Positions 25,137 to 33,817 of a stretch of 35,889 bases of DNA are shown here, piece by piece. The DNA is from Azoarcus sp. TTM-91 (GTDB lineage: Bacteria > Pseudomonadota > Gammaproteobacteria > Burkholderiales > Rhodocyclaceae): positions 1 to 35,889 of the forward strand of contig NZ_WUEI01000044.1 of NCBI RefSeq assembly GCF_012911025.1, read 5' to 3'. The position numbers and the translations under genes are program-made. The notes under the pieces are model-generated. The model was given only the letters and a program-made list of their open reading frames with translations. It searched no databases and was not told where the DNA came from. Position 1 is the first letter of the stretch. Each line of letters opens with the position of its first letter.

Positions 25137-25883
25137 ATGCGTCCCCGTCGGCTCTGCTTCTTCTCGGCGGTCTGCCTGCTGCTGGGAGCGGGATTCGCGC
25201 TCGCCCGCGACGTGTGGGCTGCGGCGGTGCTGGAGATTGCGCCGGTCGTCCATGAACTGAGCGGCGAGCGCCGGCTGGCATCGATGACCGTGACCAATCG
25301 TGGCGGCAGTCCGACCTGGGTGCAGTTGCGCGCTTTCGACTGGCGACAGCCGGGCGATGGCGACGAGCTTCAGCCCACCGGCCAGGTCGCGATATCGCCG
25401 CCGATGTTCGAGCTGCGCCCGGGCGAGGCGCAGATCGTCCGCATCCTGGTACGGCCGGAGGCCACCGCGGACGAACGGGCTTTCCGCCTGCTGCTGGACG
25501 AAATTCCGCCGCCGGAATCGGTGCAGGGCGTGCGCTTCGTGCTGCAGGTGTCGCTTCCCATCTTCCTCGCGCCCACCGGCCCGCAGCCGCCGCCTCCGGC
25601 TACGCCGCCGCTGGCCATGGAGGTACAGATCGGGCAGCGCATCCTGCAGATACGCAACCTGAGCAAAACGCATGTGCGCTTGTCCCAACTCGCCCTGTGG
25701 GCGCCGGATGGCGGACAGCTGGAACTGCAGACCCTGCCGTCGCCTTACCTGCTGGCCGGGGCGCAGCGGCGGATCGCGATCAAGGGTGACGGCGCGCTGA
25801 ACCTGCAGCCTGGGGCGAAGCTGGTGCTCAGCATGTGGACTGTAGCGGGGCGCCTGGATGTTCCGGTGGTCGCGGTTCCGTGA
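25137..25883 (+). CDS. Periplasmic pilus chaperone (CsuC-like)
   Basis: 248-residue PapD-type chaperone that folds pilin subunits in the periplasm and hands them to the usher. A signal peptide of about 28 residues is followed by two immunoglobulin-like domains: VLEIAPVVHELSGERRLASMTVTNRGG, then ISPPMFELRPGEAQIVRIL, and VRFVLQVSLPIFLAP leading into the second domain. The sequence is of the shorter archaic/CsuC type. It starts 11 bases after the first subunit gene and overlaps the usher gene by 26 bases. Confidence 0.9.
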   Translation: MRPRRLCFFSAVCLLLGAGFALARDVWAAAVLEIAPVVHELSGERRLASMTVTNRGGSPTWVQLRAFDWRQPGDGDELQPTGQVAISPPMFELRPGEAQIVRILVRPEATADERAFRLLLDEIPPPESVQGVRFVLQVSLPIFLAPTGPQPPPPATPPLAMEVQIGQRILQIRNLSKTHVRLSQLALWAPDGGQLELQTLPSPYLLAGAQRRIAIKGDGALNLQPGAKLVLSMWTVAGRLDVPVVAVP

Positions 25884-28182
25884 GCCCCCGCTTGCCTGGC
25901 GCTCCTTCCTGCTTCTGCTCGGCGCCATGTCATGCTGCTGTAGCTTGCTTGCCCGGGCCGAGGAGAGGACCTTGCTGCTGGAAGTGAGCATCAATGGGGT
26001 GTCCCTGCAGCGGGTAGGCGAGTTCGGGATGCGCGAGGGCATCCTGGAAGCCGCCGCCGACGAGTGGCGCTCGCTCGGCTTCAGCGTGCCGGGCGAGATC
26101 GGAGATGCCACCCGGGTGTCGGCGGACTCCCTGCCCGAAGTCATTCCCCGCATCGACGAACTGACGCAGGCGGTGGATTTCACCGTGCCGCCGGCCCGCC
26201 TGCGCGAGCGCGTCATCAACGCCAGCGAGCAGGCGGCAGTCCGGCGCTATGAGAGCGGCACCGGGCTGGTCGCCAACTACACCCTGGTCGGTACCCGCAG
26301 CAGCGAGGACACCAACCTCTCCGGAGCGCTGGAGCTGCGAGCGTTTTCGCCGCAAGGCGTGGGCTCGCATTCCATGCTTTTCACCAATTCGGGCATCAGC
26401 CGGCGTTCGATCCGGCTTGATACCAGCTACGTCATTTCCAACCCCGAGGCCATGAACCGGCTGCGCCTGGGGGATTTCATCGGCCAAGGCCCCCAGTGGG
26501 CGCGGTCGGTGCGCCTGGGCGGCGTGCAATGGACAACCGATTTCTCGCTGCGGCCGGACCTGGTGACCTTCCCGGTCGCACGGCTGGAAGGGCTGGTCGC
26601 AGTGCCTTCCACGGTGGACCTGCTGGTCAATGGCGTGCGGCAGCTGTCCCAGACGGTGGGGCCGGGGCCCTTCGAGATCCGCCAGCCGCCCATGGTCACC
26701 GGGCGCGGTGACATCAGCCTGGTCGTGCGCGACGCGCTCGGGCGGGAAACGGTGCAGACGCTGAGCTACTACGCCTCGGAACGGCTGCTGGTGGAGGAGC
26801 TCTCGTCCAGCACCGTCGAGCTGGGCTGGATACGGCGCAATTACGGCTTGTACAGCAACGACTACGCCAGCCTGGCCGGCACCGCCTCCTGGCGCCGTGG
26901 CGTGCGCGACTGGCTGACGCTGGGCCTGCATGGCGAAGCGGCCAGCGGGGTCGCCGTTGCCGGCGGCGACGCGGTGATAGGCCTGGGCTCCTTCGGCCTG
27001 CTGGGCCTCACCGTGGCGGCGAGCCGTAACAGGGGCGCGCTGTACGGCTACAGCTATGAGCGCATGGACAGCGGCTTCAGCTTCGGCTTCTCCCAGCAAA
27101 GGCGGGTGGCGGAGTATTCCGACCTGGCCGCAGAGCTGGGCGAAACCATGCCCAGGGCGCAGACCCGTGCCTTCGCCGGCTACAGCTTCGGTCCATACGG
27201 CCACCTGGGCGTGGCCTACACCGCCCAGCGCGCTGCCGCCATGCCCACCCCCTGGAACGATGGCCAGCGGCCGACTTACAACACCCGCATCCTCTCCGCC
27301 AGCTACACCCTGTCGCTCACGCGCACCGCCTCGCTCTTCCTCTCTGCCTTCAAGGACTTCGACGACCGGAATACCCACGGCATTGCGGTGGGCCTCAGCA
27401 TTGCGCTGGACCGCAACACCTCGGGCACGCTGTCCCACAGCCGCGACGGCGATCTCAATACCTTCAGTGCCATCCTCCACCGTCCCGCCTTCGCGATCGG
27501 CGACTGGGGCCTGCGGCTGCAGGGCGATGATGGCGACTACCCGCGCCAGCAAGCGGAGGTGGAATATCGCGCCCGCTGGCTGCGCTCGCGCTGGGGCATG
27601 GAGCGCTTCCGCGGCAAGACGGTGACGCGGGCGCAGCTGGAGGGCTCCATCGCCTACCTGGATGGCGGGCTGTTCGCCAGCGAGTCCATCGAAGACAGCT
27701 TCGCGGTGGTCGAAACCCCGGGCCTGGCGGATGTGGGCGTGTATTACGAGAACCGCCCGATAGGCCGTACCGGGTTGGACGGCAAGCTGCTGGTGCCGGA
27801 CCTCCGCGCCTACGAGCGCAATGCCATTTCCATCGATGTGCTGGACATCCCCTTCCACCTCGGCCTCGACTCCGACCGCAAGGACGTCTACCCGGCCGAC
27901 CGCTCCGGCGTCGGCGTGCGCTTCGAGGTGAGCTATCGGCGCGCGGCGGAGATCGTCCTCGTGCTGGGGGAAGACGAACCGGTGCCGCTGGGCGCCACCG
28001 CCAGCTACCTGGATGGCGAGCCGACGCCGGTCGGCCATGATGGCAGGGTCTACATGCGGGGCCTTGCCGACTTCGGTCAGTTGCGGGTGACGCTGCCCGA
28101 CCTCAGCACCTGCGTGGCGGAGTACGATTTCGCCGGCACCTCGGATCAGCTGCCCACCCTGGGGCCGGTGCCATGCCGCTGA
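25858..28182 (+). CDS. Outer-membrane fimbrial usher (CsuD-like)
   Basis: 774-residue usher that exports and assembles pilin through the outer membrane. After a signal peptide (SFLLLLGAMSCCCSLLARA) comes the periplasmic N-terminal domain (LLLEVSINGVSLQRVGEFG), a beta-barrel with a plug (LVTFPVARLEGLVAVPSTVDLLVNGV), and two C-terminal domains (YENRPIGRTGLDGKLLVPDLRAYERNAISID; LGATASYLDGEPTPVGHDGRVYMRGL). The start overlaps the chaperone by 26 bases in another frame; the end overlaps the next gene by 10. Slightly short compared with FimD-type ushers, normal for the Csu type. Confidence 0.93.
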   Translation: MFRWSRFREPPLAWRSFLLLLGAMSCCCSLLARAEERTLLLEVSINGVSLQRVGEFGMREGILEAAADEWRSLGFSVPGEIGDATRVSADSLPEVIPRIDELTQAVDFTVPPARLRERVINASEQAAVRRYESGTGLVANYTLVGTRSSEDTNLSGALELRAFSPQGVGSHSMLFTNSGISRRSIRLDTSYVISNPEAMNRLRLGDFIGQGPQWARSVRLGGVQWTTDFSLRPDLVTFPVARLEGLVAVPSTVDLLVNGVRQLSQTVGPGPFEIRQPPMVTGRGDISLVVRDALGRETVQTLSYYASERLLVEELSSSTVELGWIRRNYGLYSNDYASLAGTASWRRGVRDWLTLGLHGEAASGVAVAGGDAVIGLGSFGLLGLTVAASRNRGALYGYSYERMDSGFSFGFSQQRRVAEYSDLAAELGETMPRAQTRAFAGYSFGPYGHLGVAYTAQRAAAMPTPWNDGQRPTYNTRILSASYTLSLTRTASLFLSAFKDFDDRNTHGIAVGLSIALDRNTSGTLSHSRDGDLNTFSAILHRPAFAIGDWGLRLQGDDGDYPRQQAEVEYRARWLRSRWGMERFRGKTVTRAQLEGSIAYLDGGLFASESIEDSFAVVETPGLADVGVYYENRPIGRTGLDGKLLVPDLRAYERNAISIDVLDIPFHLGLDSDRKDVYPADRSGVGVRFEVSYRRAAEIVLVLGEDEPVPLGATASYLDGEPTPVGHDGRVYMRGLADFGQLRVTLPDLSTCVAEYDFAGTSDQLPTLGPVPCR

Positions 28183-28664
28183 ACAGGGCGAGGCTCGGCG
28201 CGATCCGGCTGGGGGGCCTGTTGCTCGCCGCGCTGCCTGGGTGGGCGGTGGCGGTGACGTGTGGGGTGTCGGCCACAAGCACCGCGTTTGGCGTGTATTC
28301 GCCAAACGCGGGCACATCGCTGGATACCACCGGAACGGTCACGGTGACCTGCCAGCCGGATATCGCGGCGCTGCTGTTTCCCTACTCCGTCCGCCTGTCC
28401 ACCGGCGGCAGCGCCACTTATTCGCCGCGGCGCATGTTCAACGGCGCCGCCAGCCTGCAGTACCAACTCTATTTCGATAGCGCGAGAACCCAGGTCTGGG
28501 GCGACGGCACCGGCGCCACCGTCTTCCTGAGCGACTCCATCCTCCTCAGCGTGCTGGCGCCGGTGACGCGCAATTACACCGTGTATGGCCGTATTCCCAG
28601 CGGCCAGACCGGGGCGGCTGCCGGGAGCTACCTGGACACCATCACCGTCACCATCAGCTATTGA
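28173..28664 (+). CDS. Spore coat U domain protein, second subunit
   Basis: 163-residue secreted SCPU-domain protein. Signal peptide to about residue 27, then a domain with a paired cysteine (C30 and C60), STAFGVYSPNAGTSLDTTGTVTVTC, and the same ending as the first subunit (VYGRIPSGQTGAAAGSYLDTITVTISY). Overlap with the usher gene shows it is part of the operon. In Csu systems the last gene encodes a two-domain tip adhesin; this one has only one domain, so it may be a tip or a base subunit. Confidence 0.85.
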   Translation: MPLNRARLGAIRLGGLLLAALPGWAVAVTCGVSATSTAFGVYSPNAGTSLDTTGTVTVTCQPDIAALLFPYSVRLSTGGSATYSPRRMFNGAASLQYQLYFDSARTQVWGDGTGATVFLSDSILLSVLAPVTRNYTVYGRIPSGQTGAAAGSYLDTITVTISY

Positions 28665-28695
28665 GCGCCGCCGCCGAGAGCCTGGCGGCGGGGGG

Positions 28696-29376
28696 TCAGA
28701 CCTCCGCCCACATCCGCAGCAGGTTGTGATAGTGGCTGGTGAGTGCCACCACCTCCTCGTTGTCGCCCACGCGGGCGCGCAGCTTCTGAATGGTGCAGTC
28801 CAGGTCGAACATCATGTTCCGCTTCCAGTCGTCGCGGACCATGCTCTGCGTCCACAGGAAGGAACAGACGCGCGCACCGGCGGTGACCGGTTCGACGCGG
28901 TGCAGGCTGGTGGAGGGATAGACGATGGCGTCGCCGGCCGGGAGCCTGGCGGAATGGGTGCCGTAGCTGTCTTCCACGATCAGGTCGCCGCCCTCGTATT
29001 CGTCGGGGTCGGTGAAGAACAGCGTGGTCGACACATCCGAGCGGATGTTGATCTCCGAACCCCAGGGGCGCCGGATGGCGTTATCCACATGGTTGCCGAA
29101 CTCCTCGCCGCCCTCATAGCGGTTGAAGTACGGCGGCAGGATGCGGTTCGGAAGCGCGGCCGAGAAGAACAAGGGGTTGCGCATCAAGGCGGCGGTGACG
29201 ATCTCCCGCAGGCGGCGGAGAGTGGCCGTGTTCTCGGGAAGCTGGCGGTTGCGTTTCACCTGTGCTGCCTGTGCGCCGGCGGTAACCAGCCCGTTTTCCC
29301 AGTCGGCGGCGAACAAAAGCTGACGGCACTCGGCGAGTTCGTCGCGGGTGAGGACTTCGGGAACGTGCAGCATCAT
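28696..29376 (-). CDS. PiuC/YbiX-family Fe(II)/2-oxoglutarate hydroxylase
   Basis: 226-residue PKHD-type dioxygenase. The iron ligands are H96, D98 (HVDNA) and H159 (SLHRVEPV), with R169 placed to bind 2-oxoglutarate. PiuC proteins are iron-regulated and usually sit beside catecholate siderophore receptors, as here; the substrate is not settled. The start is ATG 29376 or the adjacent ATG 29373; GGAG lies 10 bases before the former. It is downstream of the TonB receptor gene on the same strand, with a 284-base gap that contains a strong hairpin and no other recognisable gene. Confidence 0.9.
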   Translation of the reverse strand: MMLHVPEVLTRDELAECRQLLFAADWENGLVTAGAQAAQVKRNRQLPENTATLRRLREIVTAALMRNPLFFSAALPNRILPPYFNRYEGGEEFGNHVDNAIRRPWGSEINIRSDVSTTLFFTDPDEYEGGDLIVEDSYGTHSARLPAGDAIVYPSTSLHRVEPVTAGARVCSFLWTQSMVRDDWKRNMMFDLDCTIQKLRARVGDNEEVVALTSHYHNLLRMWAEV

Positions 29377-29624
29377 GGTGGTCAGGCTCCGGGAAGGCAC
29401 TCCCGCCGTGGAAGGGGGAGGGTGAAGATCGGGGAGGTCGCCGGCAGTGTCGGCGGGCATGGAGCCCGTAATACTGCGCTTGCCTGGGGGCAGGCCGGCG
29501 ATGGATTTCTCGTCTGTCAGGTGGTGCTTCCGGTGGGCTCCGGCGCGGCTGCGTCCGCCCCTCTGATTCTTCCGCACGCGCTGCGGCTTCGTCCGCTACG
29601 GCTCGTCCATCCAGTTCCGGGGAG

Positions 29625-29648
29625 CCCAGGGGCATCGCTGCCCCTGGG
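29625..29648 (-). other. Hairpin after the TonB receptor gene
   Basis: CCCAGGGG (29625-29632) pairs perfectly with CCCCTGGG (29641-29648), 8-base loop, starting 12 bases after the receptor stop on the minus strand. No T-run follows, so it may give partial termination or protect the receptor message before piuC. Confidence 0.5.
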
Positions 29649-29660
29649 GCCAAGGCCGGC

Positions 29661-31943
29661 TTAGAACTTCAGGTTGGCCGTGAGGATGGCCTGGCGGCCG
29701 GGCGCCACGGAAACCATGTGGGTCGAATACGCCTTGTCGTAGTAGGTCTTGTCGAACAGGTTCTGGACGTTCAGGCGCAGGCTCACGGTCTTGTTGATCT
29801 CGTAGCTGGCCATCGCGTCGAAGCGCCAGTAGGACGGCACCCACTTGGTGTTGGCGGTGTTTCCGTACACCTTGGACATGTAGAACGCGCCGCCGCCCAG
29901 CACCAGCTTGGGCATCAACTCATAGCTGGACCACAGGCTGAAGCTGTCTTTCGGCGTGTTGGGGAAGCGGTTGCCCTTGTCGGTCGCCGCGGTGGTGGGG
30001 CCGGGGTCGCTCAACTCGCTGTCGAGCCGGGTGTAGCCGGCGGAAACGTTCCACTGCTTGGTGATGGCGCCGGCGACGCCAAGCTCGAAGCCCTTGATGC
30101 GCTGGGTGCCGACGGTGTCCATGATGCCGGTGGCCACGGTGACCTTGGCGTTGGTCTTCTTCATGTCGAAGAGGGCGGCGCTGAGCGAGAGGCGGTTGTC
30201 CAGCAGGTTCCACTTGGTGCCCAGCTCGTAGCTGCGGGTTTCTTCCGGCTCCAGGTTCTGGTTGGCGGCCGAGATGTTGTCCGCGCCGTCGCCGGTGGTG
30301 ATGCCGGACGGGTTGGCCGAGGTGGCGTAGTTGAGGTACACGCTGCCGTTTTCCAGCGGCTTGAACACCAGGCCGGCCTGCCAGCTCCAGAAGTGGGTGT
30401 CGCTCTTCAGGTAGTTGGCGGCGGCGGGCGCCGTTCCGTTGGTGGTGTAGGGCGTCTGCTTGGTGTCGAAGTGGTCCCAGCGCGCGCCGACGTTGAGCAG
30501 CCACTGCTTGTGCAGGGTCAGGGTGTCGAACAGGTAGGCGGCCTGGGTGTTGGTCTTGATCTTGTTGCCGGCGGTGGCGCGGGTCACTGTGCCGTTCCAG
30601 GCGTCGTCGGCGTCCGGGTCGGCGATGTTGGCGAAACTCGCCCCCTGGTACTGGACGCCGTTGATGTTGGTGCCGGTGACGGTGTAGCCCCGGCTGTCCA
30701 CTTCATTCTCGCTGAACTCGATGCCGGTGGCGAAGTTGTGCTTGATGAAGCCGGTCTGGAATTCGCCGGTCAGCTCGGTGGCGTTCACATACCCCTCGCT
30801 GACCGAATGGCGGTTCTTGGAGGAGCGGTTGAGGAAGCCGGCCGGCAGGGTGGCGGTATTGGGTGCAGTGCCCAGGGTGATGTTGCCGTTGGTGATGTTC
30901 AAGCCGGAAGAGTCGCCCGGGTTGGTCACCACGTAGTCGTTCAGCGAACGGGTGTAGCGGGTGCGGTTGCGGATGGTGAGCTTGTCGTTGATGTCATGCT
31001 CGATGCGCAAGGTGCCGGAATCCACTTCGGTTTCGCGGAAATCCCTGTCCTTGAGGCCGTAGAAGTTCTCGCGGTCCACATGCAGCGGGCCGCCGTCGCC
31101 GTTGTAGATGGCGTTGGGCGAGGTCGCGGCGTAAGGGTTGTTGTAGGGAATGCCGTAGTCGGGCAGGTCGTCGGTTTCGTAATGGTAGTAGTCCACCCCG
31201 ATACGCGTCGGCGTGCCGATGCCGAGGTTGAAGGACAGGGCGGCGCCGAGGTGGTCGTTATAGACCTCGTCGCGGCCGGCGACGTCGCTGTCTTCCTTCA
31301 TCACGTTCAGGCGCACGGCCACGGTGTCGGCCAGCTGGCGGTTTACATCGACGGTGGCGCGCCTGTAGTTGGCGGTGCCGAGGCCCAGGCCGATGTCGGC
31401 CGAGTTGCCGAGGTGAGCCTGCTTGCTGGTGAGGTTGATGGAACCGCCGATGGCGCCGCCGCCGCTGAAGGCGGAATCCGGGCCCTTGACCACGTCCACC
31501 TGCTCGACGTTGAACATGTCGCGGGATTGCGAACTGGGGTCGCGCAGGCCGTCGATGAACGTGGCGGACTGGCTGTCGTAGCCGCGGATGAAGGGGCGGT
31601 CGCCCGAGGGGTTGCCGCCTTCGCCCATGCCGAAGGTGATGCCGGGCACCGTGCGCAGGGCGTCTTGCAGCGTCAGGGCATTGGTTTCGCGCAGAACCTG
31701 CTCGGTAACGACGGTGATCGACTTCGGTGTGTCCACCAAGGGGGCGGTGTATTTGCTGGAGGCGGCGGACTCGGTCTTGTAGCTGCCTTCCGCCTCGGCG
31801 CTGACTTTGACCTCGGGCAGGGTCTGCACCGACTGGGCAAGGGCGCTGGCGGGAAGCGCCAGGGCGAGGGCGGTGAGCGCCGCGCTCTGGGAGAGCTGCG
31901 GCTGTCGGCGCACGGCGTGCTTCTGATGTTTGATATGAGCCAT
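29661..31943 (-). CDS. TonB-dependent siderophore receptor (Fiu-like)
   Basis: 760-residue outer-membrane receptor for ferric siderophores, most like the catecholate receptor Fiu. A signal peptide ends near ASALAQ (residue 37). The TonB box region (LPEVKVSA) leads into the plug domain (TPKSITVVTEQVLRETNALTLQDALRTVPGI, FIRGYDSQSATFIDGLRD, VEQVDVVKGPDSAFSGGGAIGGSINL). The rest is a 22-strand barrel ending in a terminal phenylalanine. ATG 31943 follows AGGAG. A Fur-like box and a promoter lie 110-140 bases upstream. A PiuC homologue follows, the usual partner of Fiu. Confidence 0.93.
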   Translation of the reverse strand: MAHIKHQKHAVRRQPQLSQSAALTALALALPASALAQSVQTLPEVKVSAEAEGSYKTESAASSKYTAPLVDTPKSITVVTEQVLRETNALTLQDALRTVPGITFGMGEGGNPSGDRPFIRGYDSQSATFIDGLRDPSSQSRDMFNVEQVDVVKGPDSAFSGGGAIGGSINLTSKQAHLGNSADIGLGLGTANYRRATVDVNRQLADTVAVRLNVMKEDSDVAGRDEVYNDHLGAALSFNLGIGTPTRIGVDYYHYETDDLPDYGIPYNNPYAATSPNAIYNGDGGPLHVDRENFYGLKDRDFRETEVDSGTLRIEHDINDKLTIRNRTRYTRSLNDYVVTNPGDSSGLNITNGNITLGTAPNTATLPAGFLNRSSKNRHSVSEGYVNATELTGEFQTGFIKHNFATGIEFSENEVDSRGYTVTGTNINGVQYQGASFANIADPDADDAWNGTVTRATAGNKIKTNTQAAYLFDTLTLHKQWLLNVGARWDHFDTKQTPYTTNGTAPAAANYLKSDTHFWSWQAGLVFKPLENGSVYLNYATSANPSGITTGDGADNISAANQNLEPEETRSYELGTKWNLLDNRLSLSAALFDMKKTNAKVTVATGIMDTVGTQRIKGFELGVAGAITKQWNVSAGYTRLDSELSDPGPTTAATDKGNRFPNTPKDSFSLWSSYELMPKLVLGGGAFYMSKVYGNTANTKWVPSYWRFDAMASYEINKTVSLRLNVQNLFDKTYYDKAYSTHMVSVAPGRQAILTANLKF

Positions 31944-32051
31944 CGGGAACTGCTCCTGGGTTTAGTGTTTTGGAAAGACAGGACGGCTGGCTGGCTTCCC
32001 GGCACTCGCTTGGAGCAGGGTGGCTGGCTGGTTTGTACAACTTGTTTTGGA

Positions 32052-32081
32052 ATAGTAATGATTTCCATTTATATCTCTCAA
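32052..32081 (-). promoter_or_regulatory. TonB receptor promoter with Fur-like box
   Basis: On the minus strand TTGAGA (complement of 32076-32081), 18 bases, TACTAT (complement of 32052-32057). The spacer and -10 are covered by AGTAATGATTTCCATTTAT (32054-32072), a Fur-like box with TAATGATT and CATT in the right places. A weaker Fur-like stretch, AAATTCTTATTGCATTC, lies at about 32124-32140. Confidence 0.6.
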
Positions 32082-32085
32082 GTTG

Positions 32086-32111
32086 CAACAAGCCGCTCGC
32101 CACGCTTGTTG
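32086..32111. repeat. Inverted repeat upstream of the TonB receptor
   Basis: CAACAAGC (32086-32093) and GCTTGTTG (32104-32111) form perfect 8-base arms around a 10-base centre. It lies between the flavodoxin-reductase stop and the receptor promoter. It could be a terminator stem for the minus-strand gene upstream, though without a T-run, or an operator. Confidence 0.45.
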
Positions 32112-32214
32112 TGCAGATGCAACAAATTCTTATTGCATTCTTAATTGGTCCTGAAAGAAGAGGGTGTTTCCTGGACTTGAAGGGCTGTCGCTGCCGGCGG
32201 AGTGGCTACCGGCT

Positions 32215-33591
32215 TCAGTACACATCCCGCCGATATCGGCCCTGGGCGATCAGTTCGTCCCGTGCTTCCTCGCCGATCTCGCAGCTGATCACCGCGTCCA
32301 CCGCCGGCGCCATGCCTACCGCGTTGCCGCAGACGTAGATCGCCGCACCTTCCTCCAGCCACTGCCGCAGCTCGGCGGTGGCGTCGGCAAGGCGGTGCTG
32401 GACATAGACCGGCTCGGCACCATCGCGGGAAAAAGCGAGGTCCAGCCGGGCCAGCAGGCCGCGCTGCTGCCAGTCCAGCACTTCTTCCCGGTAGTGGAAA
32501 TCGGCGGCAGCGTTGCGTTCGCCGAAGATCAGCCAGTTGCGGCTCGCACCGGCGCGTTCGCGCTGGCGCAGGTGGGCGCGCAGGCCGGCGATGCCGGTGC
32601 CGTTGCCGACCAGGATCAGGGGGCGACCGGCATTGGCGCCGAGGCGGAAGTTCTCGTGGGGGCGCAATCGCAGCGAGATGGCGGCGCCGATGCCGGCGCC
32701 CTCGGTGAGCCAGCCGGATGCCACGCCCAAGGCGCCATCGGCGTCGCGTTGCTGGCGTACCAGCAGCAGCAGGCGGCCTTCCTGGGGAAGCGAGGCGATG
32801 GAGTATTCGCGGGGCCGTTCCGGGTCGGCAGGTGCCAGTACCTGTACCAGGTCGCCGGCTTCCCACGCCGGCAGCGGGGCGCCATCCGCCGGGACGAGTT
32901 CGACATGGAAGGCCGGCGCGCCGGCGCTGCCCGGGTTGGCCAGGCGACGGGCGCTCAGGCGCCAGTGTTCATAGGCCGGGCCGCGCCAGTCGGGCAGGTC
33001 GCCGGTGCCGGCGATGTGGCCGAGTTCGTGCTGCCAGCGCTGCAGGGCGGCGGCGTTGCCGTTGTCCACCTCGATGGCGGGGAAGATGGCGTGGGCGCCG
33101 TTGTGGCGCAGCCAGCCATTCAGCGCGCGGCCGAAGCCGCAGAAGCGGGCGTATTCGCTGTCGCCCAGGGCGAGCAGGCCGTAATGCAGATGCGCGAGCG
33201 GCAAATCGCCGGCCATGATGCGGCGGGCGAACAGGGCGCCGTTGTCCGGCGGGTCGCCCTCGCCGCAGGTGCTGACGAGGAAGAGCGCCTCTTCGCTGTC
33301 GGCGAGCATCTCCTGGGTTAGCTGGCCCAGCGGGAGCAGCCGGGTCGGCGTGCCGGCCGCCTGCAGGGCTTCGGCGGCGGCGCGGGCGAGTTGCTCGGCG
33401 AAGCCGGTCTGGCTGGCGTAGCTGACGAGCACCGGCCTGCCGCTGCCGGCGCCGGGCGCGAGTACCGCCGCAGCATGGGCAGCGCGCTGCCGCCGCCTGC
33501 GCTCGCGCAGGCCGGTCGCCAGGCAGAGCGCCGCGTAGAGCAGCAGGACGAGGCCGGCTGCGGCGAGCCGGCTGGGTTCCAGGAGAGGCAT
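32215..33591 (-). CDS. Membrane-anchored flavodoxin/ferredoxin-reductase-type flavoprotein
   Basis: 458-residue diflavin reductase like the sulfite-reductase flavoprotein. One N-terminal membrane segment (AAAGLVLLLYAALCLATGL, 10-28) is followed by a positive patch. A flavodoxin domain starts with SYASQTGFAEQLA (57-69) for FMN; then an FAD domain (REYSIAS) and an NAD(P)H domain (LILVGNGTGIAGLRA, YVCGNAVGMAPAVDAVI). It would pass electrons from NADPH to a membrane partner. Neighbours on the same strand are a PepSY membrane protein, DUF2271 and DUF4198. In some proteobacteria a PepSY membrane part and this reductase are one fused protein, so this looks like a split form serving ferric-siderophore reduction. 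Confidence 0.85.
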   Translation of the reverse strand: MPLLEPSRLAAAGLVLLLYAALCLATGLRERRRRQRAAHAAAVLAPGAGSGRPVLVSYASQTGFAEQLARAAAEALQAAGTPTRLLPLGQLTQEMLADSEEALFLVSTCGEGDPPDNGALFARRIMAGDLPLAHLHYGLLALGDSEYARFCGFGRALNGWLRHNGAHAIFPAIEVDNGNAAALQRWQHELGHIAGTGDLPDWRGPAYEHWRLSARRLANPGSAGAPAFHVELVPADGAPLPAWEAGDLVQVLAPADPERPREYSIASLPQEGRLLLLVRQQRDADGALGVASGWLTEGAGIGAAISLRLRPHENFRLGANAGRPLILVGNGTGIAGLRAHLRQRERAGASRNWLIFGERNAAADFHYREEVLDWQQRGLLARLDLAFSRDGAEPVYVQHRLADATAELRQWLEEGAAIYVCGNAVGMAPAVDAVISCEIGEEARDELIAQGRYRRDVY

Positions 33592-33624
33592 CGGCGGGGT
33601 GGTGGGTGGAGGTGGTTCGGGGAG

Positions 33625-33786
33625 GGCGCCCGAGGTGCTCGGGCGCCTGTTCCGCTTGGTGCATCGGGTTGGTTCTGAGCGGCGCCAAAGCCGGGGGCCT
33701 TGGCGGACTGCAGGCGCCCGCCCGGACGGAAGTGGCGAGCCGCCTCAAATGACTGCGGGCGGAGGCGCAAGCGCGGCCCCGCCCGC
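33625..33786. other. Two hairpins in the 226-base spacer between flavoreductase and DUF4198 genes
   Basis: GGCGCCCGAG (33625-33634) pairs with CTCGGGCGCC (33638-33647), a 10-base perfect stem with a 3-base loop. GCGGGCGG (33755-33762) pairs with CCGCCCGC (33779-33786) and encloses a smaller stem. On the minus strand the second follows the DUF4198 stop by about 30 bases. No gene or clear promoter was seen in the spacer. Confidence 0.45.
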
Positions 33787-33817
33787 AACAGCGCCGGGGC
33801 CGGCTGGCCCTGTTCGC

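Noticed and set aside
25930..28317. 795-residue open frame on the minus strand
   Set aside because: Antisense shadow of the usher gene, His/Arg/Gly-rich and without motifs.
29718..32144. 808-residue open frame on the plus strand
   Set aside because: Antisense to the TonB receptor; Gly/Val/Ala-rich with no family features. The receptor on the other strand is clear.
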